Assembly (NCBI GenBank): GCA_937958995.1
Contig: CALGAP010000011.1
Location: 310,001-374,000, forward strand
DNA from: an uncultured Chitinophagaceae bacterium
GTDB lineage: Bacteria > Bacteroidota > Bacteroidia > Chitinophagales > Chitinophagaceae
Length of the DNA: 64,000 bases
Direction: 5' to 3'
Numbering within the stretch: the first letter of the stretch is position 1; each line of letters starts with the position of its first letter. Positions 31,813 to 39,743 of the stretch are shown piece after piece. The notes under the pieces were generated by a model. The model was not told where the DNA came from, ran no database searches, and worked only from the letters and a program-made list of their open reading frames with translations. The translations under genes and the position numbers were made by a program.

Positions 31813-32591
31813 TATACTGTGGCTTCTTTGTTGTTATTGATAAAAAGATTGAAGGTATCGCCGCGCAGGCCAAGCCGCATAGTCTCCAAAGGAATTACTT
31901 CGGTGGGCGCAATATTGCCCAGGTTCACGTTGCAGCCGAGCAATTCAATAAAGTATAACTGCTGCGCTTTTTGTGGCGCTTCCCAGATGATTTTATCGCC
32001 GGGAATTTGCGTGAGAATTTCCTGTACCAGGCCTTCACGCACTTCGCCGCTGCCGCGGTAAATGCCAACGTTGCCGGCTTCGCGCGCTTCGGCAATGACG
32101 TATGAAGAACCAGCGCTGAGCTCGGCACGCATCAGTTCAATCCATTTATAGGGAGGAATGATATGCGCTGCATCTTTACTGCCTACTTCGCTGAGCACAG
32201 TGCCATGCCTGGCCAGCTTTTCGATATAGCCGCACTTTTCCGCATGCGGTATAGTGATGGAGCCATCACTCACTTCCATGTAAGTGATGCCGAAATCTTT
32301 GCAAACGTTGATGTAGTCGTTGAACTGGTCGCGGATTAAGAACGCTTCGAACAGCGTGCCGCCAAAATAAACCGGGATATTAAAAGAGCGATAGACTTCA
32401 ATTTTTTCACGCAGGTTGGGCGTAACGAAAGAGGTTCCAAATCCTAATTTCACCACATCAACGTGCGGGTGGGCCACGCTCATGAAATTCTGCGCTTCAG
32501 GTACGCTCAGGCCCTTGTCCATCACCATTGTTATACCATTGACACGGGGTTTTCTTATTCTTTCAGGAATCTGACTGAGGTTAAAATTCAT
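31812..32591 (-). CDS. phosphosulfolactate synthase family protein (ComA-like)
   Basis: 259 residues, TIM-barrel family PF02679. Characterised members add sulfite to phosphoenolpyruvate giving phosphosulfolactate; plant relatives are the HSA32 proteins. Typical parts: RVNGITMVMDKGLSVPEAQN, DVVKLGFGTSFVTPNLREKI, PVYFGGTLFEAFLIRDQFND, and YMEVSDGSITIPHAEKCGYI. The acidic and Lys residues of the active site appear intact. Methanogens use the product for coenzyme M. In a bacteroidete it could feed a sulfonate such as cysteate for sulfonolipids, but no such genes are nearby. Coupled to aroE. Confidence 0.85.
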   Translation of the reverse strand: MNFNLSQIPERIRKPRVNGITMVMDKGLSVPEAQNFMSVAHPHVDVVKLGFGTSFVTPNLREKIEVYRSFNIPVYFGGTLFEAFLIRDQFNDYINVCKDFGITYMEVSDGSITIPHAEKCGYIEKLARHGTVLSEVGSKDAAHIIPPYKWIELMRAELSAGSSYVIAEAREAGNVGIYRGSGEVREGLVQEILTQIPGDKIIWEAPQKAQQLYFIELLGCNVNLGNIAPTEVIPLETMRLGLRGDTFNLFINNNKEATV

Positions 32592-32625
32592 TCCCGGGAT
32601 TTTTATTTTAGAATTATTGGCGCCG

Positions 32626-32633
32626 CAAAAATA
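32626..32633 (-). promoter_or_regulatory. minus-7 box upstream of the ComA-like gene
   Basis: TATTTTTG on the minus strand, a TAnnTTTG match, 35 bases before the ATG at 32591. No clear minus-33 element; a repeat element begins close upstream. Confidence 0.45.
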
Positions 32634-32651
32634 GGGAGAAAAAGTTTGTGA

Positions 32652-32743
32652 TGGGTTCCGGGTTTAGGTTTGGAGTTTTGGGTTCTCAGAATCAACCAGC
32701 GATCATGAAGCGCGGCGGCAACACAAAACCCCTAACCCGAAAC
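32652..32743. repeat. two-armed intergenic repeat, GTTTCGGG family, copy 6
   Basis: In the spacer between the ComA-like gene and the TPR gene. The left arm is GGGTTCCGGGTTTAGGTTTG then GAGTTTTGGGTTC. The right arm is ACACAAAACCCCTAACCCG then AAACTC. The centre is about 35 bases. It ends directly at the TPR gene stop. Confidence 0.8.
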
Positions 32744-34165
32744 TCATATCGACTTATTTCTCTTATACCTCGCTATAATATCCACCACCTGCTGGTTGCG
32801 CAATAGCGAAGGATTGAGTTCGATAAACTTCTTTACCATTTTGGGAGATAAGCTCATAGCACGTTCCAGTTGCAACAGCCCTTCTTTTGATTTGCCTAAG
32901 GCAAAATATATGGCGCTGAGGTAATAAATGAAAATAGGACGCGCATCGGTAATTTTTATGGCAGCGTGCACCTGCTCCAGCGCTTCCTCGTAAAATTCAC
33001 CATGGTACAGGCAGCGGATCAAGGCTTCCCAACTGGAGATATTTTTCGGGCGCTGGCGCACGACATTAGAAAAATATTGAATGGCTTCTTTGTATTCACC
33101 CAACTGCATCTTGCATTCACCCATAGCCAGGTTGTATTCTGGCTGCAGGCGATGAATCTGCATCGCGGTCTCGAGTTGCTTTACCGCCATAGTCCATTGC
33201 TGCTCGTTGATATAGGTGCAGGCTATTTTGTAATACAACTTGCTATCGCCCTGGTTAAGGTGCGATGCTTTGCGGTAGTAGAATCTCGCCTGCGCAAAAT
33301 TTTTCAGCCTGTCGTAGCAATGACCGATCGCTTCGTATATCACGTCTTCGGGGCGTGAAAGCTCCAGCACTTTTTCAAGCGCTTCAATGGCGTCTTTGTA
33401 TTTACGCAAACGGATATAGGCATCGCCCATATTGCGGTAAGCATAGTCGAATTTTTCATCGATAGCCACTGCGTACTTGTAGGCATCAATGGCCTTCTCG
33501 TATAGTTTCAGTCCCTGGTAGGCAGCAGCCAGGTTAAACCAGGCCAGCTCGCTGTAGGGGTATTCATCTATAATGCGCTGGTGCAGCCTGATGCTTTCTT
33601 CGTTGCGGCCGGTAAAATCGGTCCAGAAGCAGATCTTGTACAAAGCCTCCTCGTTGTTGGGCTCCTGCTCCAGTATCAGCTTCAGGCAGTCGAATATCTT
33701 GTCAAATTCTTCGTAGTCGTCGTACACGTCGGCCAGCTCAAACAACAGCTCTATGCGTTCCTGTCCTTCGAAGAGGTTGAGTGCGTTTTCGAGCAACTGC
33801 ACGGCTTTTTCCTGCTGGTCGAGCGCCAGGTAGGCGTCAGTCTTGAGTATGTACAAGTTAATGTCGTTGCTGTCGAGCAGTTCGGCATGGTTCAGCACAT
33901 CCAGCGCCTCCTGGTAGCGGCGGGTAGCTATCAGCAGGTCGGCCTTTTTGATGAGCAATAGCGATGAATAGGGATATTGTTCAATACCGAGCTCAGCGGC
34001 TTCCAGCGCCTGCTGCAGATCCTCCACGTCGTCGAAATAGTCGATGATTTTTTCAAAAGCTTCCTCGTCCAGGAAGGAGTGGCTGCGGCCAGCCCTGAGG
34101 TTTTGAAATTGCTTCACTAACTCCCTGATTTCCTCATTATCCTGTCGGTATGGATTCTCTTTCAT
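32744..34165 (-). CDS. tetratricopeptide repeat protein
   Basis: 473 residues, no signal peptide, composed of about ten to twelve TPR units from residue 50 onward (for example YEKAIDAYKYAVAIDEKFDY, then AYRNMGDAYIRLRKYKDAIE). It is a protein-protein interaction scaffold. The N-terminal 45 residues are acidic and contain EEIRELVKQFQNLRAGRSHS. The partner is unknown. It ends with a basic ARYKRNKSI tail. It is the first gene upstream of the ComA-like/aroE pair but is separated from them by a repeat element and a promoter box. Confidence 0.88.
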   Translation of the reverse strand: MKENPYRQDNEEIRELVKQFQNLRAGRSHSFLDEEAFEKIIDYFDDVEDLQQALEAAELGIEQYPYSSLLLIKKADLLIATRRYQEALDVLNHAELLDSNDINLYILKTDAYLALDQQEKAVQLLENALNLFEGQERIELLFELADVYDDYEEFDKIFDCLKLILEQEPNNEEALYKICFWTDFTGRNEESIRLHQRIIDEYPYSELAWFNLAAAYQGLKLYEKAIDAYKYAVAIDEKFDYAYRNMGDAYIRLRKYKDAIEALEKVLELSRPEDVIYEAIGHCYDRLKNFAQARFYYRKASHLNQGDSKLYYKIACTYINEQQWTMAVKQLETAMQIHRLQPEYNLAMGECKMQLGEYKEAIQYFSNVVRQRPKNISSWEALIRCLYHGEFYEEALEQVHAAIKITDARPIFIYYLSAIYFALGKSKEGLLQLERAMSLSPKMVKKFIELNPSLLRNQQVVDIIARYKRNKSI

Positions 34166-34405
34166 TCTCTTTAAGGTTTATGTAAAATAGGATATTCAGT
34201 TATGGATTCCAATTTTTTATATTGACAAGTGTTAATATCCTTTAACATTTGCCCTTTCATTTACAACAATTTAGACCCATGCAACGGTTTGAAGATTAAA
34301 ATAATCATCTTTCTTTATGGATTCTGTAACAATTCAGCATCCTTAATCGTTAAGAAGATTGTAAATAATGGGACAGACGGTTAAAAGATTCCAAATTTTT
34401 TTCTA

Positions 34406-34413
34406 TATTTTTG
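34406..34413 (+). promoter_or_regulatory. minus-7 box of the small exported protein gene
   Basis: TATTTTTG, a TAnnTTTG match. Transcription would start near 34420. That leaves a leader of about 37 bases if translation starts at the second ATG (34457), but almost none for the first (34424). The box therefore helps decide the start. The rest of the 290-base AT-rich spacer from 34166 shows nothing else. Confidence 0.5.
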
Positions 34414-34456
34414 TGTTCGTATTATGAAGCCAAATTTTACTCAAAAACTTAACCAC

Positions 34457-34804
34457 ATGCTTAAAAAGACCATCATCAGTTGTACGATGATCGGGGCAGT
34501 TGCGCTTGCTCTGGCGAGCAGCGGAGGTGGTGACAAGAAGAAGTCTTCGGCGCCTCATAATACAGCATTTACCCCCATCAGAACCACCAATGGCTTTACC
34601 CTTAAGGCCGGTCCCAATTACTCTGGCAGCCAGCTGCTCAGCGTAAAGCGCGATAAGGGGATCATAACCTACAATTCGGTGGTAACGTACCAAAAGGGCA
34701 ACACGGTGATAATACTTCCTCACCAGTCAAGAATATCAACCGGTGCTAACGCCCTGCGCTCCAACCTGAACTTGCTGGACGTGAAGATCAGGATTCGTAA
34801 ATAA
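34457..34804 (+). CDS. small exported protein of unknown function, 115 aa
   Basis: From the ATG at 34457 the protein begins MLKKTIISCTMIGAVALALA, a clear signal peptide, then a Gly/Ser/Lys linker (SSGGGDKKKSSAPH) and a small beta-rich domain (FTPIRTTNGFTLKAGPNYSG, then KRDKGIITYNSVVTYQKGNT). An in-frame ATG at 34424 would put 11 polar residues before the signal peptide and lies too close to the promoter box. Family unknown. It converges on the next gene with a 12-base gap. Confidence 0.65.
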   Translation: MLKKTIISCTMIGAVALALASSGGGDKKKSSAPHNTAFTPIRTTNGFTLKAGPNYSGSQLLSVKRDKGIITYNSVVTYQKGNTVIILPHQSRISTGANALRSNLNLLDVKIRIRK

Positions 34805-34816
34805 GGGGATTTTTAA

Positions 34817-35479
34817 TTAATTACCCACAGTGATTTTCTTGCTCTCTTCGTAGGTCATTTCGCGGTAACCTGACTTCGGTATGTCGAATTTTGAAGCAGG
34901 AACAGGATTCATATTGATCTTGGAAACCGTGTAGCGTATTGTCAGCTTTCCCTGGGCCAGCTCATACTCCAGCGGCAACCCGTTCAGATTCTTAAACTGG
35001 TACTCGTATTCCTTGTTTTCCGGCACTATCTCAGCAGTATAATACACATTAAAGGTAGTTCCATCCGGTAAAGTGGCCACGGCCTTGGTACACTTGTAAC
35101 CCGCAATCACCTTTGTCTCGCTGGTATTGGAAAATGTAATGCTGTCGTAACGCTTGTTGATCTCTGCCCAGTTCTCGGCAGTCATCCTGATCAACAGTTT
35201 CTGACCGCTGATTTCGCGCAGCACCACTGAATTCCCGGTACGGGAATCGTGAATGGTAGTTGACGAAAGGAGAGCGCTGGTAATTTCAGCGCGGCTCATA
35301 TTACCCTTGATGTAAATGGTCTTGGTGGCGCCATCGAAGGCATCGGGCAGACCGGGTTCCTTCTTGCCCGTGGTGACGGTAGCGTCGTACACCAGGGTAA
35401 GATCAGAAACCTTTCTCTGAGCCTCCACCTGTATGGTTGCCAAAAGGGTAAAAATCAATATTGCGGTTGTTCTTTTCAT
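34817..35479 (-). CDS. exported GLPGLI/DUF4412-like protein, 220 aa
   Basis: From the ATG at 35479: signal peptide MKRTTAILIFTLLATIQVEA, then a beta-strand-rich domain with KTIYIKGNMSRAEITSALLS, the recurring Bacteroidota pattern KVIAGYKCTKAVATLPDGTT, and YYTAEIVPENKEYEYQF followed by NLNGLPLEYEL. This order (GYKC motif, then a GLP segment) recalls the GLPGLI and DUF4412 periplasmic families, function unknown. The frame is open upstream for 80 codons, overlapping the yidC end in another frame; that part is Arg-rich noise and is left out. Confidence 0.75.
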   Translation of the reverse strand: MKRTTAILIFTLLATIQVEAQRKVSDLTLVYDATVTTGKKEPGLPDAFDGATKTIYIKGNMSRAEITSALLSSTTIHDSRTGNSVVLREISGQKLLIRMTAENWAEINKRYDSITFSNTSETKVIAGYKCTKAVATLPDGTTFNVYYTAEIVPENKEYEYQFKNLNGLPLEYELAQGKLTIRYTVSKINMNPVPASKFDIPKSGYREMTYEESKKITVGN

Positions 35480-35531
35480 GTCCGATCGAGGGTTAAGATG
35501 AACCAAAGTCAACAAAAGTTGCCTAAAATAC

Positions 35532-35568
35532 AAAGACCCGCCCATTTTAGGATGAAGGCAGGTCTTTT
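35532..35568 (-). terminator. terminator hairpin after yidC
   Basis: AAAGACC-C-GCC ... GGC-A-GGTCTTT, a 10-bp stem with one mismatch, about 36 bases after the yidC stop. T-rich sequence follows on both strands (TTTTTA plus; TTTGTATTTT minus). Confidence 0.6.
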
Positions 35569-35603
35569 TAACGATTTTGCTTAGCCAATTATTGGATACC
35601 AGA

Positions 35604-37427
35604 CTATTTGCGTTGTTGTCTGGCCTTCGCTTCCTGCGCTTTTCTCTGCGCTTCCTGCATTTGCTCCAGTCTCTCCTGCCATTTGCTCTTGGTCTTCGGT
35701 TTCTTCCTGTTCTCCTCAATCTTGGCCAGTATCTTGTCGTGGTCGATGATATAGTTCTGAATAATGAACTGCAGTATCAGCGTAATCAGGTTCGATACGG
35801 TATAATACCAGGTCAACGCCGAGGGCAGACTGTTGAACACAAACAACAGGATGAAGGGAAAAATATACGGCATGTATTTCAACGCCGGGTTGCCCTGGTC
35901 GGGCGTCATGTTCATATTGTACAGAGAAATCAGGAAGCTGGTGCCTACCGCGGTCAAGGTAAACAAGCTCAGGTGATCACCCAGTCCCCAGATATTAAAT
36001 CCAAAGCGAAGGATCACGTCGTACGATGCAAGGTTATCGGCCCACAGGAACGACTCACCACGCAGGGCAATATTCGAGTTGAAGAAACTATACAGCGCGA
36101 AGAAGATGGGTATCTGCAACAAGGCAGGAATACAACCACCCAGGGGATTCACACCCGCTTCGCGGAAAAGTTTCATCTGCTCAACACCAATCTGCTGTTG
36201 ATCGTTGCCAAATTTTTGTTTCAGCTTTTCAATTTCCGGTCGCAAAGCTTTCATCTTTGCGCCGCTGAGATAGCTGGTGTACACCAGCGGTGATGTAATG
36301 AGACGGATAGCTATTGTAAGCAGGGCAATCACTATACCCAGGCTTACTATAAAGCTGTTGAACAGGGCGAAGAGCGGCATTACGATATACTTGTTGATCG
36401 GGCGAACGAAGGCGTAGAAATCACGGCCCAGGTTCACGATCTTATCCATATCGGGCGCCTGCTTCTTCAGTATCTTATAGTCATTAGGACCATAATACAG
36501 CTGCATGGGTATAACTGCATTGGGACCCAGCGGCACGGTATATTGTAATGTGGCTGTGGCTTCCGCAATCTTTGCGGTGGTATCATTGGTGCGTATCCAT
36601 TTCACTTCACCCGAAGTGAAATTATTTTTCATAACCAGCGTGGTATTGAAAAATTGCTGCGACACGCTCACCCACTGCACAGGCCTTTCAAATGTCTTTT
36701 GCGTTTTCGATTGTATATAGTCGAAATCCTCGTCTTCGTAAAAGCAAATGGTTGACTGTGCGCGCTCATAGGTAACATCACTCTCCTGCTGCAGCAGTTG
36801 CGATTGCCAGATCAGGTTAAATTTGCTTTGTGTAAGCAGTTTATCCGCGCCACTCATCTGCACAGTCCAGTCAATCATGTAGTCATCGGGCTTTATCACG
36901 TACTGGTGAAGAATCACTCCGCCGTTAGGTGTATTGGCGGTGTAAGTGATCAGCTGGCTGCCATCGGGATTTTTCGTTACTTCTGAAGGAGTGAAATATA
37001 AGCTGGATATCTGCTGCGCATTGTTACCATCAACATTTACCGCGTAAGAAATTTCATCGAAGTCGGTACCACCCAGCACTACGGGCGTGTCTGCGTGAAG
37101 CGATTTATATTTTTTGAGCTCTACTTTGTGTGGCTGTCCACCTTTGTTGGTGAAGGTCACCCTGATCACTTCATTCTCTACTACAGTCAGTTGCGCAATG
37201 CCGGCTACAAGGGGCTTGAGAGCGGTATCAATGGCCACTGGCAAAGCAACGGTATCGTTCAACCGGGCCAGCGAATCATTATATCTTTTTACGCGCGCCA
37301 GCGAGTCGGCCTTAGCCTGTTGCTGCCGCTGCAGTTCATGCGACTGAGTGGTGGAAATGTAGAGATATACGAAAAGCAAACCCACTAATAACACAATCCC
37401 AATCACCGTATTACGGTCCATATTCAT
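35604..37427 (-). CDS. yidC: membrane protein insertase YidC
   Basis: 607 residues. One N-terminal membrane helix (NTVIGIVLLVGLLFVYLYIS), a periplasmic domain (about 60-340), then the conserved five-helix insertase core with SFIVSLGIVIALLTIAIRLI, the Arg in the hydrophilic groove near TSPLVYTSYLSGAKMKALRP, and NPLGGCIPALLQIPIFFALY. It ends in a Lys/Arg/Gln-rich tail. It inserts inner-membrane proteins with or without Sec. The pyrG stop lies 92 bases upstream, separated by a compact hairpin element. Confidence 0.97.
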   Translation of the reverse strand: MNMDRNTVIGIVLLVGLLFVYLYISTTQSHELQRQQQAKADSLARVKRYNDSLARLNDTVALPVAIDTALKPLVAGIAQLTVVENEVIRVTFTNKGGQPHKVELKKYKSLHADTPVVLGGTDFDEISYAVNVDGNNAQQISSLYFTPSEVTKNPDGSQLITYTANTPNGGVILHQYVIKPDDYMIDWTVQMSGADKLLTQSKFNLIWQSQLLQQESDVTYERAQSTICFYEDEDFDYIQSKTQKTFERPVQWVSVSQQFFNTTLVMKNNFTSGEVKWIRTNDTTAKIAEATATLQYTVPLGPNAVIPMQLYYGPNDYKILKKQAPDMDKIVNLGRDFYAFVRPINKYIVMPLFALFNSFIVSLGIVIALLTIAIRLITSPLVYTSYLSGAKMKALRPEIEKLKQKFGNDQQQIGVEQMKLFREAGVNPLGGCIPALLQIPIFFALYSFFNSNIALRGESFLWADNLASYDVILRFGFNIWGLGDHLSLFTLTAVGTSFLISLYNMNMTPDQGNPALKYMPYIFPFILLFVFNSLPSALTWYYTVSNLITLILQFIIQNYIIDHDKILAKIEENRKKPKTKSKWQERLEQMQEAQRKAQEAKARQQRK

Positions 37428-37450
37428 TATGCTACTGATTTAGAGAGGTG

Positions 37451-37458
37451 CAAAGATA
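37451..37458 (-). promoter_or_regulatory. minus-7 box of yidC
   Basis: TATCTTTG on the minus strand, full TAnnTTTG match, 24 bases before the yidC ATG. The expected minus-33 position falls inside the adjacent hairpin element. Confidence 0.55.
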
Positions 37459-37461
37459 GGG

Positions 37462-37518
37462 GATTCGAGTGACGGGTTTGGGTGTTGAGTGTCGGGTCTT
37501 CGCCCGACACCCGTCATC
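37462..37518. repeat. two-armed intergenic repeat, GACGGGTGTCGGG variant, copy 7
   Basis: Between pyrG and yidC. The left arm is GACGGGTTTGGGTGTTGAG then TGTCGGG. The right arm is CCCGACACCCGTC. The inner stem GTGTCGGG/CCCGACAC is perfect (8 bp) with loop TCTTCG. It sits two bases from the pyrG stop, so it can act as its terminator, although no T-run follows. Confidence 0.8.
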
Positions 37519-37519
37519 C

Positions 37520-39169
37520 TTAAATCATTTCTCCCTGGAGAACAGGGTTTTTCGCCGCGTTCTTTTTCTCCGCGAATTCTTTGGCAGCTTTGATAAAGTG
37601 GACGAAAATCGGGTGAGGATTTTCTACCGTACTCTTTAATTCGGGGTGATATTGCACGCCTATAAAGAATGGATGTGAGGGCAATTCGATTATTTCCACC
37701 AGCCCGCTCTCGTTGTTGCGGCCGCTGGCTTTCATGCCCGCCTGCTCAAACATCTGCAGGTAAGCGTCGTTGAACTCCCAGCGGTGGCGGTGACGCTCAC
37801 TGATGGTTTCTTTTTCATATATCTTGTAGGCCAGGCTGTCTTTTTCAAGCTGGCAACTATAGGCACCCAGGCGCATAGTGCCCCCCTTGGCGGTGATTTT
37901 CTTTTGTTCTTCCATCAGGTCTATCACGGGGTTGGGCGTATTGGGATCCATTTCGGTGGAATGCGCATCTTTCAGTCCTAACACATTTCTCGCATACTCA
38001 ATCACGGCCATCTGCATGCCCAGGCAGATACCAAAGAAAGGCAGTTTGTTTTCGCGTGCATACTGCACTGCAATGATCTTTCCTTCCACACCGCGCAAAC
38101 CAAAGCCGGGAGCCACCAGCAGACCATCGAGGTTAGCCAGTTTTTCCTTTACATTTTCCGCGGTGATGAATTCGCTATGAATATTCTGCACCTGCACCTT
38201 GCACTCGTTCATGGCGCCGGCGTGCACAAATGCTTCCAGTATCGATTTGTAAGCATCCTGCAGTTCAATGTATTTTCCAATAAGACCAATAGTAACCTGG
38301 CTCTTGGGGTATTTTAATTTATCGAGAAACTCTTTCCACCTGGCCAGTTGCGGTTCGGTGGTAGCAGGAATGTTCATCTTCTTCATGCAGATCAGGTCCA
38401 GCTTCTCGCGCATCATGGTCAATGGCACTTCGTAGATGGTGGGCGCGTCGGCCGCTTCAATAACGGCTTCCTGTTTTACATTACAGAACAAAGCGATCTT
38501 GCGGCGCAGATCGGGCGTCATGGGTTTTTCTGTGCGGCAAACAATAATATCGGGATGCACGCCTTCCTGTGCCAGCATTTTCACACTGTGCTGCGTGGGT
38601 TTTGTCTTCAGCTCTTTCGCTGCCTTCAGGTAGGGTATCAGCGTAAGGTGAACCACCACTGTATCTTCTTCGGGTAGTTCCCATTGCAGTTGACGAACGG
38701 CTTCAATGAAGGGCAAGCTTTCGATATCGCCCACAGTGCCGCCTATTTCGGTGATGATGATATCGTATTCATTATTCTGGCCGAGCAGCAGCATGCGGCG
38801 CTTGATCTCGTCGGTAATATGCGGCACTACCTGCACCGTCTTGCCCAGGTAGGCCCCCTCTCTCTCCTTATTGATTACGGTCTGATAAATGCGGCCTGTA
38901 GTTACGTTATTGGCCTGCGAAGTATATATATTCAGGAAACGCTCGTAGTGACCCAGGTCCAGGTCAGTTTCGGCGCCATCTTCCGTTACATAACATTCAC
39001 CATGTTCATAGGGATTCAGCGTGCCCGGATCAACGTTAATATAGGGATCGAATTTCTGGATAGTTACCCTCAAACCCCTCGCCTGCAGCAGTTTTGCCAG
39101 GGATGCTGCAATAATACCTTTGCCTAATGAGGACGTTACTCCACCGGTAACAAAAATATATTTAGCCAT
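37520..39169 (-). CDS. pyrG: CTP synthase
   Basis: 549 residues. It makes CTP from UTP, ATP and glutamine. N-terminal synthetase domain: KYIFVTGGVTSSLGKGIIAA (P-loop), then FDPYINVDPGTLNPYEHGEC. C-terminal class I glutaminase with nucleophile Cys in FFGICLGMQMAVIEYARNVL and the His-Glu pair in IGVQYHPELKS. Normal length. A minus-7 box lies about 105 bases upstream. Confidence 0.98.
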   Translation of the reverse strand: MAKYIFVTGGVTSSLGKGIIAASLAKLLQARGLRVTIQKFDPYINVDPGTLNPYEHGECYVTEDGAETDLDLGHYERFLNIYTSQANNVTTGRIYQTVINKEREGAYLGKTVQVVPHITDEIKRRMLLLGQNNEYDIIITEIGGTVGDIESLPFIEAVRQLQWELPEEDTVVVHLTLIPYLKAAKELKTKPTQHSVKMLAQEGVHPDIIVCRTEKPMTPDLRRKIALFCNVKQEAVIEAADAPTIYEVPLTMMREKLDLICMKKMNIPATTEPQLARWKEFLDKLKYPKSQVTIGLIGKYIELQDAYKSILEAFVHAGAMNECKVQVQNIHSEFITAENVKEKLANLDGLLVAPGFGLRGVEGKIIAVQYARENKLPFFGICLGMQMAVIEYARNVLGLKDAHSTEMDPNTPNPVIDLMEEQKKITAKGGTMRLGAYSCQLEKDSLAYKIYEKETISERHRHRWEFNDAYLQMFEQAGMKASGRNNESGLVEIIELPSHPFFIGVQYHPELKSTVENPHPIFVHFIKAAKEFAEKKNAAKNPVLQGEMI

Positions 39170-39274
39170 ATTAGATGCTTAATATGTTAAGTTTAGATTA
39201 ACCTTAAATATGCTGAGACTACGCTTGTTGACCGATGGAAAACTCGTACTGAAGATTAATTCCGAAAGGTCATG

Positions 39275-39282
39275 CAAAGTTA
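39275..39282 (-). promoter_or_regulatory. minus-7 box of pyrG
   Basis: TAACTTTG on the minus strand, identical to the rpsL box. It leaves a leader of about 100 bases before the pyrG ATG at 39169, long enough to hold a regulatory structure; none was recognised. Confidence 0.5.
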
Positions 39283-39306
39283 CACCAATTCGGGGAGCCC
39301 TGAAAA

Positions 39307-39341
39307 AACAAATACGGTATGGGGAAAACTTCCCATACCGT
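39307..39341 (-). terminator. intrinsic terminator of the 58-aa gene
   Basis: Minus strand ACGGTATGGG ... CCCATACCGT, a perfect 10-bp stem with an 8-base loop, then ATTTGTTTTTTC. Placed 48 bases after the stop of the 58-aa frame and just before the pyrG promoter box. Confidence 0.8.
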
Positions 39342-39388
39342 TGTGAATTATGTACTTATCCTTTTAATTTATCGATTATACAGGATGC

Positions 39389-39565
39389 TTATTTCAGTTT
39401 GGTAAGATGAATGGCGGGTGTTACCGGGTACGTGACAGCTGCTGTATTGTCTTTTGTAATGGTCTGATTCTGAGATTGAGGTTGCGAATTTTTCGCTGTA
39501 TGCAATAAAGAAATCGCGATTATTTCGGCCACAAGAATAAAGAGACTAATCTTTTCCCTTTTCAT
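39389..39565 (-). CDS. small membrane or exported protein, 58 aa
   Basis: Starts MKREKISLFILVAEIIAISL with a basic N-terminus and one hydrophobic helix (residues 6-21), then a polar Gln/Asn/Thr-rich tail (NSQPQSQNQTITKDNT) ending HLTKLK. It could be an anchored peptide or a signal peptide with a short mature part. It lies alone between proC and pyrG with a strong terminator after the stop and a large hairpin upstream, which supports a real transcription unit. No homologue is recognised. Confidence 0.55.
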   Translation of the reverse strand: MKREKISLFILVAEIIAISLLHTAKNSQPQSQNQTITKDNTAAVTYPVTPAIHLTKLK

Positions 39566-39659
39566 AGCATTTTGGATTGGGGTCAGGGTTAATGAAATTA
39601 AAAACGAAATAAGACAATTTTTATTTTGGCCGCAAGTTTACTCTTAGATTTTGACCATA

Positions 39660-39699
39660 CTTCGTATTTATACGTTGCTATTATAGTATAATTACGAAG
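39660..39699. repeat. 14-bp inverted repeat upstream of the 58-aa gene
   Basis: CTTCGTATTTATAC ... GTATAATTACGAAG, 13 of 14 positions paired, 12-base loop. It lies about 95 bases upstream of the 58-aa start. It could be a regulator-binding site or an RNA hairpin. No T-run follows. Confidence 0.6.
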
Positions 39700-39700
39700 C

Positions 39701-39721
39701 CTGGCCTAAACTTCAGGCCAG
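39701..39721 (-). terminator. short hairpin after proC
   Basis: CTGGCCT AAACTTC AGGCCAG, perfect 7-bp stem, 23 bases after the proC stop. No T-run, so termination is uncertain. Confidence 0.45.
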
Positions 39722-39743
39722 AGCATGAGACGCGGGAAATGCC

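Noticed and set aside
35480..35719. 80-codon upstream extension of the GLPGLI-like gene
   Set aside because: It overlaps the yidC end in another frame, is almost only Arg, Lys and Asn, and lies before a clear signal peptide start at 35479.
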